Notes: generated by a model not told the origin, from the letters alone. Positions 15,768 through 24,398 are shown, counted from the stretch's first letter. The stretch is 64,000 bases of DNA from VAXT01 sp038040395 (GCA_038040395.1 JBBPIJ010000009.1:37915-101914), one strand, 5' to 3'. Made by a program: numbers and translations.

Positions 15768-16853
15768 ATGGCGATTCAAGAGCTCGTCGACGAGGTGGAG
15801 CGCTCCTATCGGGAAACGCAAGAGCGCCTGTCCGACCCTGCCGTCTACAACGACCACCGTGAGGCGGCCGATGTCGGACGGCGCCTGAAGGAGCTCGAAG
15901 GCGCGCACAAGCTGGCCGCGGAATGGCGCGATGTGCGCGCCGACCTCGATGCTGCCCAGGACGACGGCGACCTGCGTGAGCTCGTCCCGGAGCTGGAGGA
16001 GCGGCTTACGCGGCTCGAACAGGACCTGGCTCTTGCGCTCGTCGAGTCCGACCCGGCCGATCGCAAGGACGTCCTCGTCGAGATCCGACAAGGAGTGGGG
16101 GGCGACGAGGCAGCTCTCTGGGCGGGTGACCTCTACAGGATGCTGACGCGCTACGCCGAGCGGCGCGGGTACAAGACCGAGGTGCTGTCCGTGAGCGAGA
16201 GCGAAGGCGGCGGCTTCAAGGACGTCACGTTCGCCGTCAAAGGGGACGGCGCGTACTCCATCTTCAAGTGGGAGGGCGGAACGCATCGCGTGCAGCGCGT
16301 GCCCCAGACCGAGTCGCAGGGGCGCATCCACACCTCCACGGCGACCGTGGCCGTCATGCCCGAGGCAGAGGAGGTCGAGGTCGAGATCGACCCGAACGAG
16401 CTGAAGATCGACGTCTACCGCTCGACCGGCCCTGGAGGACAGAGCGTGAACACGACCGACTCGGCCGTCCGGATCACGCACCTTCCGACCGGCGTCGTCG
16501 TGGCGATGCAGGACGAGAAGTCCCAGCTTCAGAACAAGGCGAAGGCGCTGCGCGTGCTCCGGGCGCGCCTGTATGACCTCGAGCGTCAGAAGCAGCGCGC
16601 CGAACAGGATGCGACGCGCCGCTCGCAGATCGGCACGGGCGAGCGCGCGGAGAAGATCCGCACCTACAACTACGCGGAGAGCAGGGTCACCGACCACCGG
16701 ATCAAGCTCACCCAGCATCGGCTCGACGGGATCCTCGATGGTGAGCTCGACGATTTCACGGATGCGCTCGCTTCTGAGGACCAGCGCCGCGCGCTCGAGC
16801 CCAAGAAGCCGGGTGAGGCCGAAAGTGGCCCCTCCGGCGCTGACGACGAATGA
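15768..16853 (+). CDS. prfA: Peptide chain release factor 1
   Basis: 361 residues. The codon-recognition tripeptide is P-Q-T (residues 179-181 in RVPQTESQGR), the RF1 type for UAA/UAG, and the catalytic GGQ lies at residues 223-225 (TGPGGQSVNTTDSAVRITH). RF2, with the SPF tripeptide, is encoded at 51.9 kb in the same window. The next gene, prmC, methylates this Gln and overlaps the prfA stop by 4 nt, the standard pairing. Confidence 0.97.
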   Translation: MAIQELVDEVERSYRETQERLSDPAVYNDHREAADVGRRLKELEGAHKLAAEWRDVRADLDAAQDDGDLRELVPELEERLTRLEQDLALALVESDPADRKDVLVEIRQGVGGDEAALWAGDLYRMLTRYAERRGYKTEVLSVSESEGGGFKDVTFAVKGDGAYSIFKWEGGTHRVQRVPQTESQGRIHTSTATVAVMPEAEEVEVEIDPNELKIDVYRSTGPGGQSVNTTDSAVRITHLPTGVVVAMQDEKSQLQNKAKALRVLRARLYDLERQKQRAEQDATRRSQIGTGERAEKIRTYNYAESRVTDHRIKLTQHRLDGILDGELDDFTDALASEDQRRALEPKKPGEAESGPSGADDE

Positions 16854-17680
16854 CCTCGCGCGAGCTCCTGAGCTCGGCCGCCGAAGAGCTCGAACGGGCC
16901 GGCTGCCCCTCACCGCGTGTCGATGCCGAGTGGCTGCTCGCGCACGCTCTCGGAACCACGCGCACGGAGCTGTACGTCGACGGAGACCACCCTGCGGCCG
17001 AGGAGGAGCAACGGTTCCGTGAGCTCGTGACTCGCCGCGCCCAGCGCGAGCCGCTCGCGTACGTGCTCGGCGAATGGGGCTTCCGCGGGCTGACGCTTGG
17101 CGTCGACTCCCGGGTTCTCGTCCCTCGCCCGGAGACCGAGTCGGTCGTCGAGCGCTGCCTTGCGCTGCTCGCAAGCGTCCCCGAGCCACGTGTGCTCGAC
17201 GTAGGTGTCGGCTCTGGCGCGATCGCGCTCGCGATCGCCGACGAGCACCCAGGCGCCCGCGTCGTCGCGACCGACAGCTCGCTGGAGGCCCTCGCCGTCG
17301 CCGAGGAGAACCGTCGCCGCACCGGGCTGACGGAACGGGTCGAGCTCGTGCACGGAGAGCTCTTCGCCGGCGTAGAGGGGCGTTTCGACTTGGTCGTCTC
17401 GAACCCGCCGTACGTTCCACCGGACGAGATCGACCGGTTGGACCCGGAGGTCGCGGAGTACGAGCCCCGCGAGGCGCTCGTGGCCTGCGGGACGACCGAG
17501 GCAATCGCGGCGCAGGCCCAGTCGGTGCTCGTCCCGGGCGGCTCGCTCGTGCTCGAGACGGCCGACGGCGAGGCGGCCACCGTGGCCGAGCTGCTCACGA
17601 GTCTCGGCTACGAAGAGGTTTCGATCGGACAAGATCTCGCGGGGCGGGAGCGATTCGTCGATGGACGCGCGCCTCGTTGA
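16850..17680 (+). CDS. prmC: Release factor glutamine methyltransferase
   Basis: 276 residues. An N-terminal helical domain (about 1-75) is followed by the SAM-binding DVGVGSGAIALAIA near residue 120 and the N5-glutamine methyltransferase motif NPPYVPPDEI near residue 185. It methylates the GGQ glutamine of RF1 and RF2. ATGA overlap with prfA and a 20-nt overlap with the next gene show tight co-translation. Confidence 0.95.
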   Translation: MTSRELLSSAAEELERAGCPSPRVDAEWLLAHALGTTRTELYVDGDHPAAEEEQRFRELVTRRAQREPLAYVLGEWGFRGLTLGVDSRVLVPRPETESVVERCLALLASVPEPRVLDVGVGSGAIALAIADEHPGARVVATDSSLEALAVAEENRRRTGLTERVELVHGELFAGVEGRFDLVVSNPPYVPPDEIDRLDPEVAEYEPREALVACGTTEAIAAQAQSVLVPGGSLVLETADGEAATVAELLTSLGYEEVSIGQDLAGRERFVDGRAPR

Positions 17681-18269
17681 CGACGCGGTCGAGGCGATCC
17701 GGGCGGGCAAGCCGGTCGTCCTGCCGACCGACACCGTCTACGGGTTGTGCGCGACGGCCTACGAGCCCGAGCCCGTCCTCCGCATGTACCGGCTGAAGGG
17801 CCGCGACGAGCAGCAGCCGACGGCCCTCCTCGTCTCTGACGTCGACCGTCTTTTCGAGTGCGTCCCCGAGCTCCGAAGTGGAGTCGAGCCGATCATTCGC
17901 GCGCTCTTACCCGGGGCGCTGACTCTGATCCTCCCGAATCCGGCCCGGCGCTTTCACTGGCTGAGCGGGGCGAGGCCGGAGACGATCGGCGTTCGCGTGC
18001 CCGAGCTCCACGGAGATACCCAGGCGATCGTCCAGCGTGCCGGAGCCGTCGCCGCCACGAGCGCGAACCTCGCAGGCGGCTCGGACCCGAAACGACTCGA
18101 AGATGTCCCGGAGGAGATCCGTTCAGGCGCGGCGGTCCTCGTCGACGGCGGAGAGCTGCCCGGACTCCCTTCGACGGTGATCGACGTCACCGGGCCTGAG
18201 CCGCAGGTCCTTCGCGAGGGGGCCGTGCCGGCGGCCCAGATCCTCGAGCGCCTCGGACAGCAGGTCTGA
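17661..18269 (+). CDS. Sua5/YwlC (TsaC-type) L-threonylcarbamoyladenylate synthase
   Basis: 202 residues. The N-terminal block (KPVVLPTDTVYGL, then MYRLKGRDEQQPTALLV) and AVAATSANLAGG are the nucleotide- and threonine-binding signatures of the YrdC/Sua5 fold. It makes threonylcarbamoyl-AMP for tRNA t6A37. Length fits the single-domain TsaC form, without the C-terminal Sua5 domain. It starts inside prmC and is followed by glyA after 16 nt. Confidence 0.92.
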   Translation: MDARLVDDAVEAIRAGKPVVLPTDTVYGLCATAYEPEPVLRMYRLKGRDEQQPTALLVSDVDRLFECVPELRSGVEPIIRALLPGALTLILPNPARRFHWLSGARPETIGVRVPELHGDTQAIVQRAGAVAATSANLAGGSDPKRLEDVPEEIRSGAAVLVDGGELPGLPSTVIDVTGPEPQVLREGAVPAAQILERLGQQV

Positions 18270-18273
18270 GGCG

Positions 18274-18279
18274 TACCAT
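18274..18279 (+). promoter_or_regulatory. -10 hexamer TACCAT, leaderless glyA promoter
   Basis: TACCAT ends 6 nt before the glyA ATG, in the 16-nt gap after the Sua5 gene, so glyA can be transcribed on its own. Confidence 0.5.
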
Positions 18280-18285
18280 CCAGCC

Positions 18286-19572
18286 ATGGCCGTCGCCGAG
18301 CAGACACTTCAGCAGCTACGGAGCGCGGGGATCGCCGAGATCGATCCCGAGATCGCGGAGCTCCTAGGGCGGGAGCTCGAGCGCCAGCGCGGGCAGATCG
18401 AGCTGATCGCCTCCGAGAACTTCACCTGGCCGTCGATCCTCGAGGCCGTCGGATCGGTGCCCACGAACAAGTACGCCGAGGGCTATCCCGGGAAGCGCTA
18501 CTACGGCGGCTGCGAGGTGATCGACGAGATCGAGCAGACCGCGATCGACCGGGCGAAGGACCTCTTCGGGGCCGAGCACGCAAACGTGCAACCGCACGCC
18601 GGCGCGCAGACGAACATGGCGGTCTACCTGGCCGCGCTCCAGCCCGGCGACACGATCCTCTCGCTCGAGCTCTCGCACGGCGGCCACCTGACCCACGGGC
18701 TCAAGGTCAACTTCTCCGGACGGCTCTACACGATCGTCCACTACGGCGTCAGCCGCGAGACGAACCTCGTCGACTACGACGAGGTGCTCAAGCTGGCGAA
18801 GGAGCACAGGCCGAAGCTGATCATCTGCGGCGGCTCGGCCTATCCGCGCACCGTTGAGGCCGACAAGTTCCGGGAGGTCGCCGACGAGGTCGGGGCGCTC
18901 CTGCTCTGCGACATGGCGCACTTCGCTGGCCTCGTCGCAGCCGGCCTCCACCCGAGCCCGGTGCCACACTGCGATTTCGTCACCTCGACGACGCACAAGA
19001 CGCTGGCCGGGCCGCGGGCGGGGTTCGTCCTCTGCAAGGAGGAGCACGCCCAGGCGGTCGACCGGGCTGTCTTCCCGGGCATGCAGGGCGGGCCGCTCTG
19101 CCATGTGATTGCGGCGAAGGCGGCCTGCTTCAAGATCGCAGCGACCGAGGCGTTCCGCGACTACCAGACGCAGGTGCGGGCCAACGCCGACACGCTTTCC
19201 GACACGCTCCAGGCCGGCGACCTCGACGTGCTCACGGGAGGAACAGACACCCATCTGCTCCAGGTCGATCTCAGAAAGACGGAGTGGACGGGGAAAGCCG
19301 CTGAGGAACGTCTCGACGACGTCAAGCTCACGGTCAACCGCAACACGGTCCCGTTCGACGAACAGCCCCCGACCGTCGCATCCGGCATCCGGATCGGAAC
19401 ACCCGCCGCGACGATGCGAGGGTTCGACGAGGAGGACTTCAAGGAGGTCGGCGAGGTGATCGTGGGCGCCCTCGGAGATTCGCCCGACATCGCCGCGCTC
19501 GCCAGTCGAAGCGAAGCGCTCTGCGCGAAGCGGCCGCTCTATCCGGGGTTCGGCGGCTACACGTCGTATTAG
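18286..19572 (+). CDS. glyA: Serine hydroxymethyltransferase
   Basis: 428 residues. The PLP lysine is K238 in VTSTTHKTLAGPRAGF. RQRGQIELIASENFTWPSIL, YAEGYPGKRYYGGCEVIDEIE and VQPHAGAQTNMAVY are family hallmarks. It converts serine and tetrahydrofolate to glycine and 5,10-methylene-THF, the main entry of one-carbon units. Placement after prfA-prmC-ywlC and before upp is a conserved arrangement. Confidence 0.97.
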   Translation: MAVAEQTLQQLRSAGIAEIDPEIAELLGRELERQRGQIELIASENFTWPSILEAVGSVPTNKYAEGYPGKRYYGGCEVIDEIEQTAIDRAKDLFGAEHANVQPHAGAQTNMAVYLAALQPGDTILSLELSHGGHLTHGLKVNFSGRLYTIVHYGVSRETNLVDYDEVLKLAKEHRPKLIICGGSAYPRTVEADKFREVADEVGALLLCDMAHFAGLVAAGLHPSPVPHCDFVTSTTHKTLAGPRAGFVLCKEEHAQAVDRAVFPGMQGGPLCHVIAAKAACFKIAATEAFRDYQTQVRANADTLSDTLQAGDLDVLTGGTDTHLLQVDLRKTEWTGKAAEERLDDVKLTVNRNTVPFDEQPPTVASGIRIGTPAATMRGFDEEDFKEVGEVIVGALGDSPDIAALASRSEALCAKRPLYPGFGGYTSY

Positions 19573-19648
19573 CGTCTGTGGTGAATCCAATCGTGTCGAC
19601 CGGTCATTTCAGACGGACGCACGGGCCTAGCCCGAGCATCCTGATGTC

Positions 19649-19666
19649 GGCACCGCAAGCGGTGCC
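19649..19666. repeat. 18-bp palindromic hairpin between glyA and upp
   Basis: GGCACCGCAAGCGGTGCC is flanked by CCTGA and TCAGG arms that extend the stem. It closely resembles hairpin 2 of the dispersed two-hairpin repeat (GGCATCGCAAGCGATGCC), with both stem positions changed together. It ends 6 nt before the upp GTG and may be a decayed repeat copy or an attenuating hairpin. Confidence 0.55.
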
Positions 19667-19672
19667 TCAGGC

Positions 19673-20302
19673 GTGAGCACCGTCGTCGAAGTCGACCACC
19701 CGCTCGTCCGCCACAAGCTCTCGTACCTGCGCGACAAGCGCACCTCGACCGGTGACTTCCGCCGCCTCGTCCACGAGCTGACCGCGCTCCTCACGTACGA
19801 GGCGACGAAGGACCTGCCGACCGAGACGGTGCGGGTCGAGACGCCGCTCGAATGGACCGAGGTCGAGCGCATTTCCGGCAAGAAGGTCGCCGTGTGCCCG
19901 GTGCTTCGCGCCGGAGTCGGCATGCTCGACGGCTTCCTCGAGCTCGTCTCTGGCGCGCGCGTCGGCTTCATCGGCCTCTTTCGCGACGAGGAGACGCTCG
20001 AGCCCGTCGAGTACTACGTCAAGCTGCCGAGCGACCTCGGCGTGCGCGACGCGATCGTCCTCGACCCGATGCTCGCGACGGGGAACTCCTGCGTCGCGGC
20101 GATCTCCGCGGTGAAGGACGCGGGCGCGCGCTCGGTCCGCCTGATCTGCCTCGTCGCGGCTCCCGAAGGGATCGAGAAAGTGCACGGTGAGCACCCGGAC
20201 GTCGCGATCTACTGCGCCTCGATCGACCAGGGCCTGAACGACCGCGGCTACATCGTCCCCGGCCTCGGGGACGCAGGCGACCGCCTTTACGGTACGAAGT
20301 AG
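19673..20302 (+). CDS. upp: Uracil phosphoribosyltransferase
   Basis: 209 residues from a GTG. VEVDHPLVRHKLSYLRDKRT at the N-terminus, then VLRAGVGMLDG, and the PRPP-binding region LDPMLATGNSCVAAI with the C-terminal YIVPGLGDAGDRLYGTK are diagnostic of UPRTase. It salvages uracil to UMP using PRPP. A hairpin lies just upstream and an unusual 62-bp tandem duplication just downstream. Confidence 0.96.
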   Translation: MSTVVEVDHPLVRHKLSYLRDKRTSTGDFRRLVHELTALLTYEATKDLPTETVRVETPLEWTEVERISGKKVAVCPVLRAGVGMLDGFLELVSGARVGFIGLFRDEETLEPVEYYVKLPSDLGVRDAIVLDPMLATGNSCVAAISAVKDAGARSVRLICLVAAPEGIEKVHGEHPDVAIYCASIDQGLNDRGYIVPGLGDAGDRLYGTK

Positions 20303-20323
20303 GCACGTGACGAGGTGACTCGA

Positions 20324-20428
20324 ACTCGTATGGCACGCCAAGTACATTGGACGCGTAGCGTGTGGCCCTTGACATGCTGATACGGACTCGTATGGCAAGC
20401 CAACGTACATTGGACGCGTAGCGTGTGG
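20324..20428 (+). repeat. 62-bp tandem duplication ending on the start of the WecA-like gene
   Basis: A segment of about 42 bp beginning ACTCGTATGGCA and ending GCGTAGCGTGTGG occurs at 20324-20365 and 20386-20428, a period of 62 bp, with one or two differences. Each copy contains a TACATT hexamer and ends with GTG TGG; in the second copy that GTG is the start codon of the next gene. In the first copy the same GTG opens a seven-codon frame ending at TGA. Confidence 0.85.
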
Positions 20429-21547
20429 GACACACTCCTCGACAACCCCGGGGTCGTCTGGGGATTCCTGCTCGCACTCGGAGTCGTCCTCGTCCTCACG
20501 CCGTCGGTCGGGCGCTTCGCCCGCATCCTCGGCGTCGTCGACGAGCCCGGTGAGAGCCGGCGCCTGCACATCCGGCCGATCCCGCGCCTGGGCGGGATCG
20601 CGCTCCTGCTCGGCATCTTCGTGCCGGCACTCGCCTTCCTGAGGCTGGACGGGCCCTACCGGGGAATCCTGCTCGGCGCCGCGGTCGCGACCTGCGTCGG
20701 GGTCGTCGACGACTTCCGCGGCCTGCCGTGGTGGGCGAAGCTCGCCGGCCAGAGCGCCGCCGCCGCCATCCCGCTCGGCTTTGGCGTTGCGATCGACCGC
20801 TTCACGTTTCCGTTTCTCGGCATCCAGGAGTTCCCGGTCTGGGTCGGCGTCCCGGTGACCTTCGTCTGGATCGTGGCGATCATGAACATGGTCAACTTCC
20901 TGGACGGGATGGACGGGCTCGCGTCGGGGATCTGTGCGATCGCCGGCTCGACCTTCGCCGTGATCGCCCTCTCGCTCGGAAAGCCGGAGGCGGCGATCCT
21001 GTCGGCGATCGTCGCAGGAGCGTGCTTCGGGTTCCTCCGGCACAACTTCTATCCGGCGAGGATCTTCATGGGCGACTCCGGGGCGTTACTCCTCGGCTTC
21101 ACGCTCGCCACGCTCTCGGTTCAGGGCCTCCTCAAGACGGCGGCCACCGTCGCCCTGTTCTTCCCGCTGATCGTCCTCGCCATCCCGATCGTGGACACGT
21201 CCTTCGTGCTCGCCAAGCGGCTGAAGCACGGGCGTCCGCTACACGAGGCCGATCGCACCCATCTCCATCACCGCTTCGCCAACATCGGGTTCTCGCAGCG
21301 CCGGGCCGCGCTCTACATGTACGCCTGGTGCGCGATCCTCGCCGGCGCCGCGCTGGCGACGCGCTTCATCTCCTTCCGCGCGCACGGCGTGTGGCACCTC
21401 TGGCCGACGGTCGCCGTCGCCACGATCGGCCTCGCCGCCCTCGCGACGTCGATCTACATCGTCTACCTGCTCGAGATCGTGAAGCTCGCAAACCCGCGCA
21501 TCAAGCGCCGCGAGCAGGAGGCTCGGCGCGAGCGGAAGACTGCCTGA
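20423..21547 (+). CDS. WecA/TagO-type undecaprenyl-phosphate sugar-1-phosphate transferase
   Basis: 374 residues with about 10-11 membrane helices. Cytoplasmic-loop motifs of the MraY/WecA superfamily are present: GVVDDFRGLPWW (Asp pair near residue 95), NMVNFLDGMDGLASG, HNFYPARIFMGDSGALLLGF and DRTHLHHRFANIGFSQRRA with its His motif. It should transfer a sugar-1-phosphate, usually GlcNAc-1-P, to undecaprenyl phosphate to start a wall glycopolymer. The LCP protein at 40 kb, which attaches such polymers to peptidoglycan, is a plausible later step. Confidence 0.92.
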   Translation: MWDTLLDNPGVVWGFLLALGVVLVLTPSVGRFARILGVVDEPGESRRLHIRPIPRLGGIALLLGIFVPALAFLRLDGPYRGILLGAAVATCVGVVDDFRGLPWWAKLAGQSAAAAIPLGFGVAIDRFTFPFLGIQEFPVWVGVPVTFVWIVAIMNMVNFLDGMDGLASGICAIAGSTFAVIALSLGKPEAAILSAIVAGACFGFLRHNFYPARIFMGDSGALLLGFTLATLSVQGLLKTAATVALFFPLIVLAIPIVDTSFVLAKRLKHGRPLHEADRTHLHHRFANIGFSQRRAALYMYAWCAILAGAALATRFISFRAHGVWHLWPTVAVATIGLAALATSIYIVYLLEIVKLANPRIKRREQEARRERKTA

Positions 21548-21550
21548 GCG

Positions 21551-22024
21551 ATGTCTGAGCTGCTCGAAGCGATCTACAACGGAGATCACGTACGAGTCGA
21601 GGAGCTGCTTGCGGCGGATCGGGAGCTGGACGTGTTCGAAGCGGCTGCCGTCGGCCGAGCCGAGCGAGTGCGGGAGCTGCTCGACCAGGATCCGTCTCTC
21701 GCGAACGCCTGGGCGGAGGACGGGTTCCAGCCGCTCGGCCTGGCGAGCTTCTTCGGCCATCTCGAAGCCGCCCGGCTCCTGGTCGAGCGCGGCGCCGAGG
21801 TGAACTCCGCTTCACGCAACCCGATGAAAGTGATGCCGTTGCACAGCGCCGCGGCAGCGGGCGACCCCGAAGTGCGCTACGAGCTCGCGAACCTGCTGCT
21901 CGAGCACGGCGCGGAGCCGAACGCGCGCCAGCAGGACGACTTCACCCCGCTGATGGCGGCCAACCAGAGCGGCGACGAGCGCCTGGTGCGGCTCCTCGAG
22001 GAGCACGGCGCTACGCGCAACTGA
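21551..22024 (+). CDS. Ankyrin-repeat protein
   Basis: 157 residues, starting 3 nt after the previous stop. Four to five ankyrin units can be read: MSELLEAIYNGDHVRVEELL, VFEAAAVGRAERVRELLDQD, GFQPLGLASFFGHLEAARLL, MPLHSAAAAGDPE...LANLLLEHGAEP and FTPLMAANQSGDERLVRLLEE. No signal or membrane segment, so cytoplasmic. Ankyrin repeats bind proteins; the partner is unknown. Co-transcription with the WecA-like gene is likely. Confidence 0.85.
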   Translation: MSELLEAIYNGDHVRVEELLAADRELDVFEAAAVGRAERVRELLDQDPSLANAWAEDGFQPLGLASFFGHLEAARLLVERGAEVNSASRNPMKVMPLHSAAAAGDPEVRYELANLLLEHGAEPNARQQDDFTPLMAANQSGDERLVRLLEEHGATRN

Positions 22025-22054
22025 CTTCGAAGCGTGGCCCGGAGAGCCCTTTCG

Positions 22055-22081
22055 GACTTAGCAACAGTCTGTTGCTAAGTC
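22055..22081. terminator. Bidirectional hairpin between ankyrin and hydrolase genes
   Basis: A perfect 12-bp stem (GACTTAGCAACA with TGTTGCTAAGTC) and a 3-nt loop lies between two converging genes, and overlaps the stop codon of the hydrolase. It lacks a long U-tract, but the position and AT-richer stem favour a shared terminator. Confidence 0.7.
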
Positions 22082-22806
22082 GGTTCGGGGCGGTGGTTCC
22101 GGCTGATGAAGTCTTCGAGGAGGTCGTTGAAGCCGGGAGCGCGTGGGATCGAATGGCCGGCGCCGGGTAGCACGGCCCGCTCCGCACCGAGTCGTTCCTC
22201 CAGCACGTCGCAGATCGCGTCGAAGGCCGCGTTGTGGGCGCCCGAGACGACGAGCTTCGGGAACGGCGCCGCGGACAGGGCGTCGAACGGGATCTCGGCC
22301 TCCCACGGGGCGCGCTCGACCATCATCGCCCGCACCGAGGCTTCCAGCTCCGGAGAAAGGGGCGAAGGTGCGTTGTAGGGGCCGGCGCCGACCACGTCCA
22401 CGAACCGCCGAAGGAACTGCTCGGGCTCGAGCTCGGTCGGCCACAGCGGCATCAACTCGGCTATGAGCTCGTCGACGGCTGGATTCCCACGCGCAACGCC
22501 AAAGGCGGGCGGCTCGAGCACGGTCAGCGAGCTCAGGGCAACGTTCGGCGCCGCGAGCAGCGAGACGACGCCGCCGTACGAGTGCCCGACGAGATGATCG
22601 GCCGGCTCCAGGAGCGCCAGGAGCTCCTCGGCCTGCTCCTCGAAGTCGATCCGTTCGAGGGGCGGATTGGGCGGATAGCCGCTCCGGGTCGGCATGACGA
22701 GCGTGTAGCGCTCGGCGAGCGGTCGCTGCGCAGGCCAGCCCGAATTGCCGCCCGACCCGTGGACGAGGACGACGCGAGGGCCGGAGCCGGCCGTTTCGAC
22801 ATGCAC
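22075..22806 (-). CDS. Alpha/beta hydrolase
   Basis: 243 residues from a GTG. VVLVHGSGGNSGWP near residue 12 supplies the oxyanion loop, VGHSYGGVVSLL near residue 93 the nucleophile Ser, and VLPGAGHSIPRAP near residue 215 the catalytic His. The acid is probably in the VSGAHN region. Fold and triad are clear, substrate is not. A TACGCT hexamer 7 nt upstream suggests a leaderless transcript. Divergent from the ATP synthase operon, with repeat copy B in the intergenic space. Confidence 0.87.
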   Translation of the reverse strand: MHVETAGSGPRVVLVHGSGGNSGWPAQRPLAERYTLVMPTRSGYPPNPPLERIDFEEQAEELLALLEPADHLVGHSYGGVVSLLAAPNVALSSLTVLEPPAFGVARGNPAVDELIAELMPLWPTELEPEQFLRRFVDVVGAGPYNAPSPLSPELEASVRAMMVERAPWEAEIPFDALSAAPFPKLVVSGAHNAAFDAICDVLEERLGAERAVLPGAGHSIPRAPGFNDLLEDFISRNHRPEPT

Positions 22807-22813
22807 GAAAGCG

Positions 22814-22819
22814 AGCGTA
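22814..22819 (-). promoter_or_regulatory. -10 hexamer TACGCT for the alpha/beta hydrolase
   Basis: Read on the minus strand, TACGCT ends 7 nt before the GTG at 22806, the leaderless spacing. Confidence 0.4.
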
Positions 22820-22875
22820 CAAGCTCACCCAGTTTCGGCCAAGCCATGCGGCTTTCCGCTGTTACAAGGTCCTAA

Positions 22876-22928
22876 GGCATCGCTTGCGATGCCGACCATA
22901 AGAGGTCGGTTGGCTTGGCCAACCGACC
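22876..22928 (-). repeat. Two-hairpin dispersed repeat, copy B (inverted)
   Basis: Hairpin 2 (22876-22893) is GGCATCGCTTGCGATGCC and hairpin 1 (22904-22928) is a perfect 11-bp stem with a 3-nt loop. Read on the minus strand the order and spacing match copies A and C. It lies between two divergently transcribed genes, where a terminator has no role, which favours a REP-like mobile or structural repeat. Confidence 0.8.
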
Positions 22929-22934
22929 GCTCTG

Positions 22935-22940
22935 TATGCT
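22935..22940 (+). promoter_or_regulatory. -10 hexamer TATGCT for the ATP synthase operon
   Basis: TATGCT ends 8 nt before the atpZ ATG. The -35 region would fall inside hairpin 1 of repeat copy B, so the repeat may influence expression of the operon. Confidence 0.45.
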
Positions 22941-22948
22941 CGCCACGG

Positions 22949-23152
22949 ATGGAGCCCTCGCGCCCCTCGTCGTTCGAGCCTGCAGGCGCGGGTGCCCTTT
23001 TGATCGGGACGACCACTGCAGGGATCGGCGTGGGCGCGCTCGTGGGCTGGGGCGCCGGCTCGGCCGCGATCGGCGCGCTCGTCGGAGCGGTCGTCGGCAT
23101 CCCAGCGAGCATCTTCGTCGTCTACCGCCGCTACCGCGGGTACTTCACATGA
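22949..23152 (+). CDS. atpZ: AtpZ/AtpI-family small membrane protein
   Basis: 67 residues from the ATG at 22949; upstream in-frame sequence is the repeat. Two glycine-rich helices (ALLIGTTTAGIGVGALVGW and IGALVGAVVGIPASIFVVY) and a basic tail RRYRGYF match AtpZ-type proteins encoded ahead of F0 genes, thought to assist c-ring assembly or ion uptake. ATGA overlap with the next gene. Confidence 0.75.
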   Translation: MEPSRPSSFEPAGAGALLIGTTTAGIGVGALVGWGAGSAAIGALVGAVVGIPASIFVVYRRYRGYFT

Positions 23153-23538
23153 GCGCCGGGACCTTCACGAGCCCGCGGCCGGCGCCGAGCGTCCTGCTGC
23201 CGATCGTGGCCGGAACGGGCGTCATCGCAATCGCGCTTCCCATCTACCTCGTCGCCGGCTGGCGGCTCGCAGCGTGGGCGCTCGCCGCAACCCTCTGGGC
23301 CGGAAGCCAGGCGTTCTCGTATCTCCTCGTTCGCATGCGATCGCAGGGAAACCTCGTCGCATCCGGCGTCGCGGCCTTCGGAATGATGTTCCGCGCGATC
23401 GCCGTGATGGTCGTCGTGCTCGCCGTCGCGGTCTCCGACCCACGGCTGGGCCTCGCCGCCGCGCTCACCTACGCCCTTGCCTACACCGTCGAGCTCGGCC
23501 TCTCGCTCGTCTCCTACTTCGGGAACCCCCCCGTATGA
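23149..23538 (+). CDS. ATP synthase subunit I-like membrane protein
   Basis: 129 residues from the ATG overlapping the atpZ stop. Four hydrophobic helices (VLLPIVAGTGVIAIALPIYLV, AAWALAATLWAGSQAF, AAFGMMFRAIAVMVVVLAV, AAALTYALAYTVELGLSLV) and the position directly before atpB identify an AtpI-like protein. AtpI is a dispensable assembly factor for the c-ring in other bacteria. Sequence similarity in this family is weak, so the call rests on topology and context. Confidence 0.75.
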   Translation: MSAGTFTSPRPAPSVLLPIVAGTGVIAIALPIYLVAGWRLAAWALAATLWAGSQAFSYLLVRMRSQGNLVASGVAAFGMMFRAIAVMVVVLAVAVSDPRLGLAAALTYALAYTVELGLSLVSYFGNPPV

Positions 23539-24389
23539 GACGCGCCCTCTTCATTCTCGCCACGCTTGCGCTCACGGCCCCGAGCCAGGCCTTCGCGCGC
23601 GGAGAGTTCGATCCCACGCACGAGTTCGAGCTCCATCCTTGGGTCGAGATCCATCTTGGGCCACTCGACCTGTCGATCAACAAGGCGGTCGTCTACCTGA
23701 TCATCGGGTCGCTCCTGACGATGGCGCTCGGCATCGGCCTGATGCGCGCGAGGATCTCGGTCGAGCCCGGCACGCGCCAGACGATCGGGGAGCAGATCTA
23801 CGAGGTCGCCCAGACCCAGATCGCCGAGCAGGGCCTTCCCTCGAAGGCAATCGGCCGCTGGTTCCCGTACGTGGCGACGCTCTTGCTCTTCATCTTCGTC
23901 GTCAACTTGCTCGGCTTCATTCCGTTGCCGCTCACCGGCGAGACGTACCACGGCGTGCCCGTGTGGGGCATCTACGCCGCCACCTCGTCGCTCTCGGTGA
24001 CGCTTGCGCTCGCCCTCCTGACGTTCGTCTTCACGCACGTCGAAGGCATCCGCTGGAACGGCCCCGTCCGCTACTTCAAGAGCTGGATTCCCGAGGCGCC
24101 CAAGGCGCTCCTCGCCCTGATCGTGCCACTCGAGATCCTCGGCCAGTTCATGCGCCTGATCTCGCTCAGCGTCCGGCTCTTCGCGAACATGCTCGCCGGC
24201 CACATCCTGATCCTCACCTTCATCGGCCTCATGTTCATCCTGGAGTCGATCTATCTGGCCCCGTTCGTCGTCACCTTCGCCGCGGCCTTCTACATGTTCG
24301 AAGTCGTTATCGTCGTCGGCATCCAGGCATTCATCTTTGCCGCCCTGTCAGCTATCTACATCGGCTCGGCGATCGAGCCCGAGCATTAA
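23535..24389 (+). CDS. atpB: F0F1 ATP synthase subunit a
   Basis: 284 residues; start ATG overlaps the preceding stop (ATGA). A cleavable-looking N-terminal signal (ending SQAFARG) is followed by five to six membrane helices. The essential Arg is in LISLSVRLFANMLAGH, which faces the c-ring carboxylate, and a conserved C-terminal helix (VVIVVGIQAFIFAALSAIYIGSA) follows. It forms the proton half-channels. Confidence 0.95.
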   Translation: MRRALFILATLALTAPSQAFARGEFDPTHEFELHPWVEIHLGPLDLSINKAVVYLIIGSLLTMALGIGLMRARISVEPGTRQTIGEQIYEVAQTQIAEQGLPSKAIGRWFPYVATLLLFIFVVNLLGFIPLPLTGETYHGVPVWGIYAATSSLSVTLALALLTFVFTHVEGIRWNGPVRYFKSWIPEAPKALLALIVPLEILGQFMRLISLSVRLFANMLAGHILILTFIGLMFILESIYLAPFVVTFAAAFYMFEVVIVVGIQAFIFAALSAIYIGSAIEPEH

Positions 24390-24398
24390 GGAGGACCA

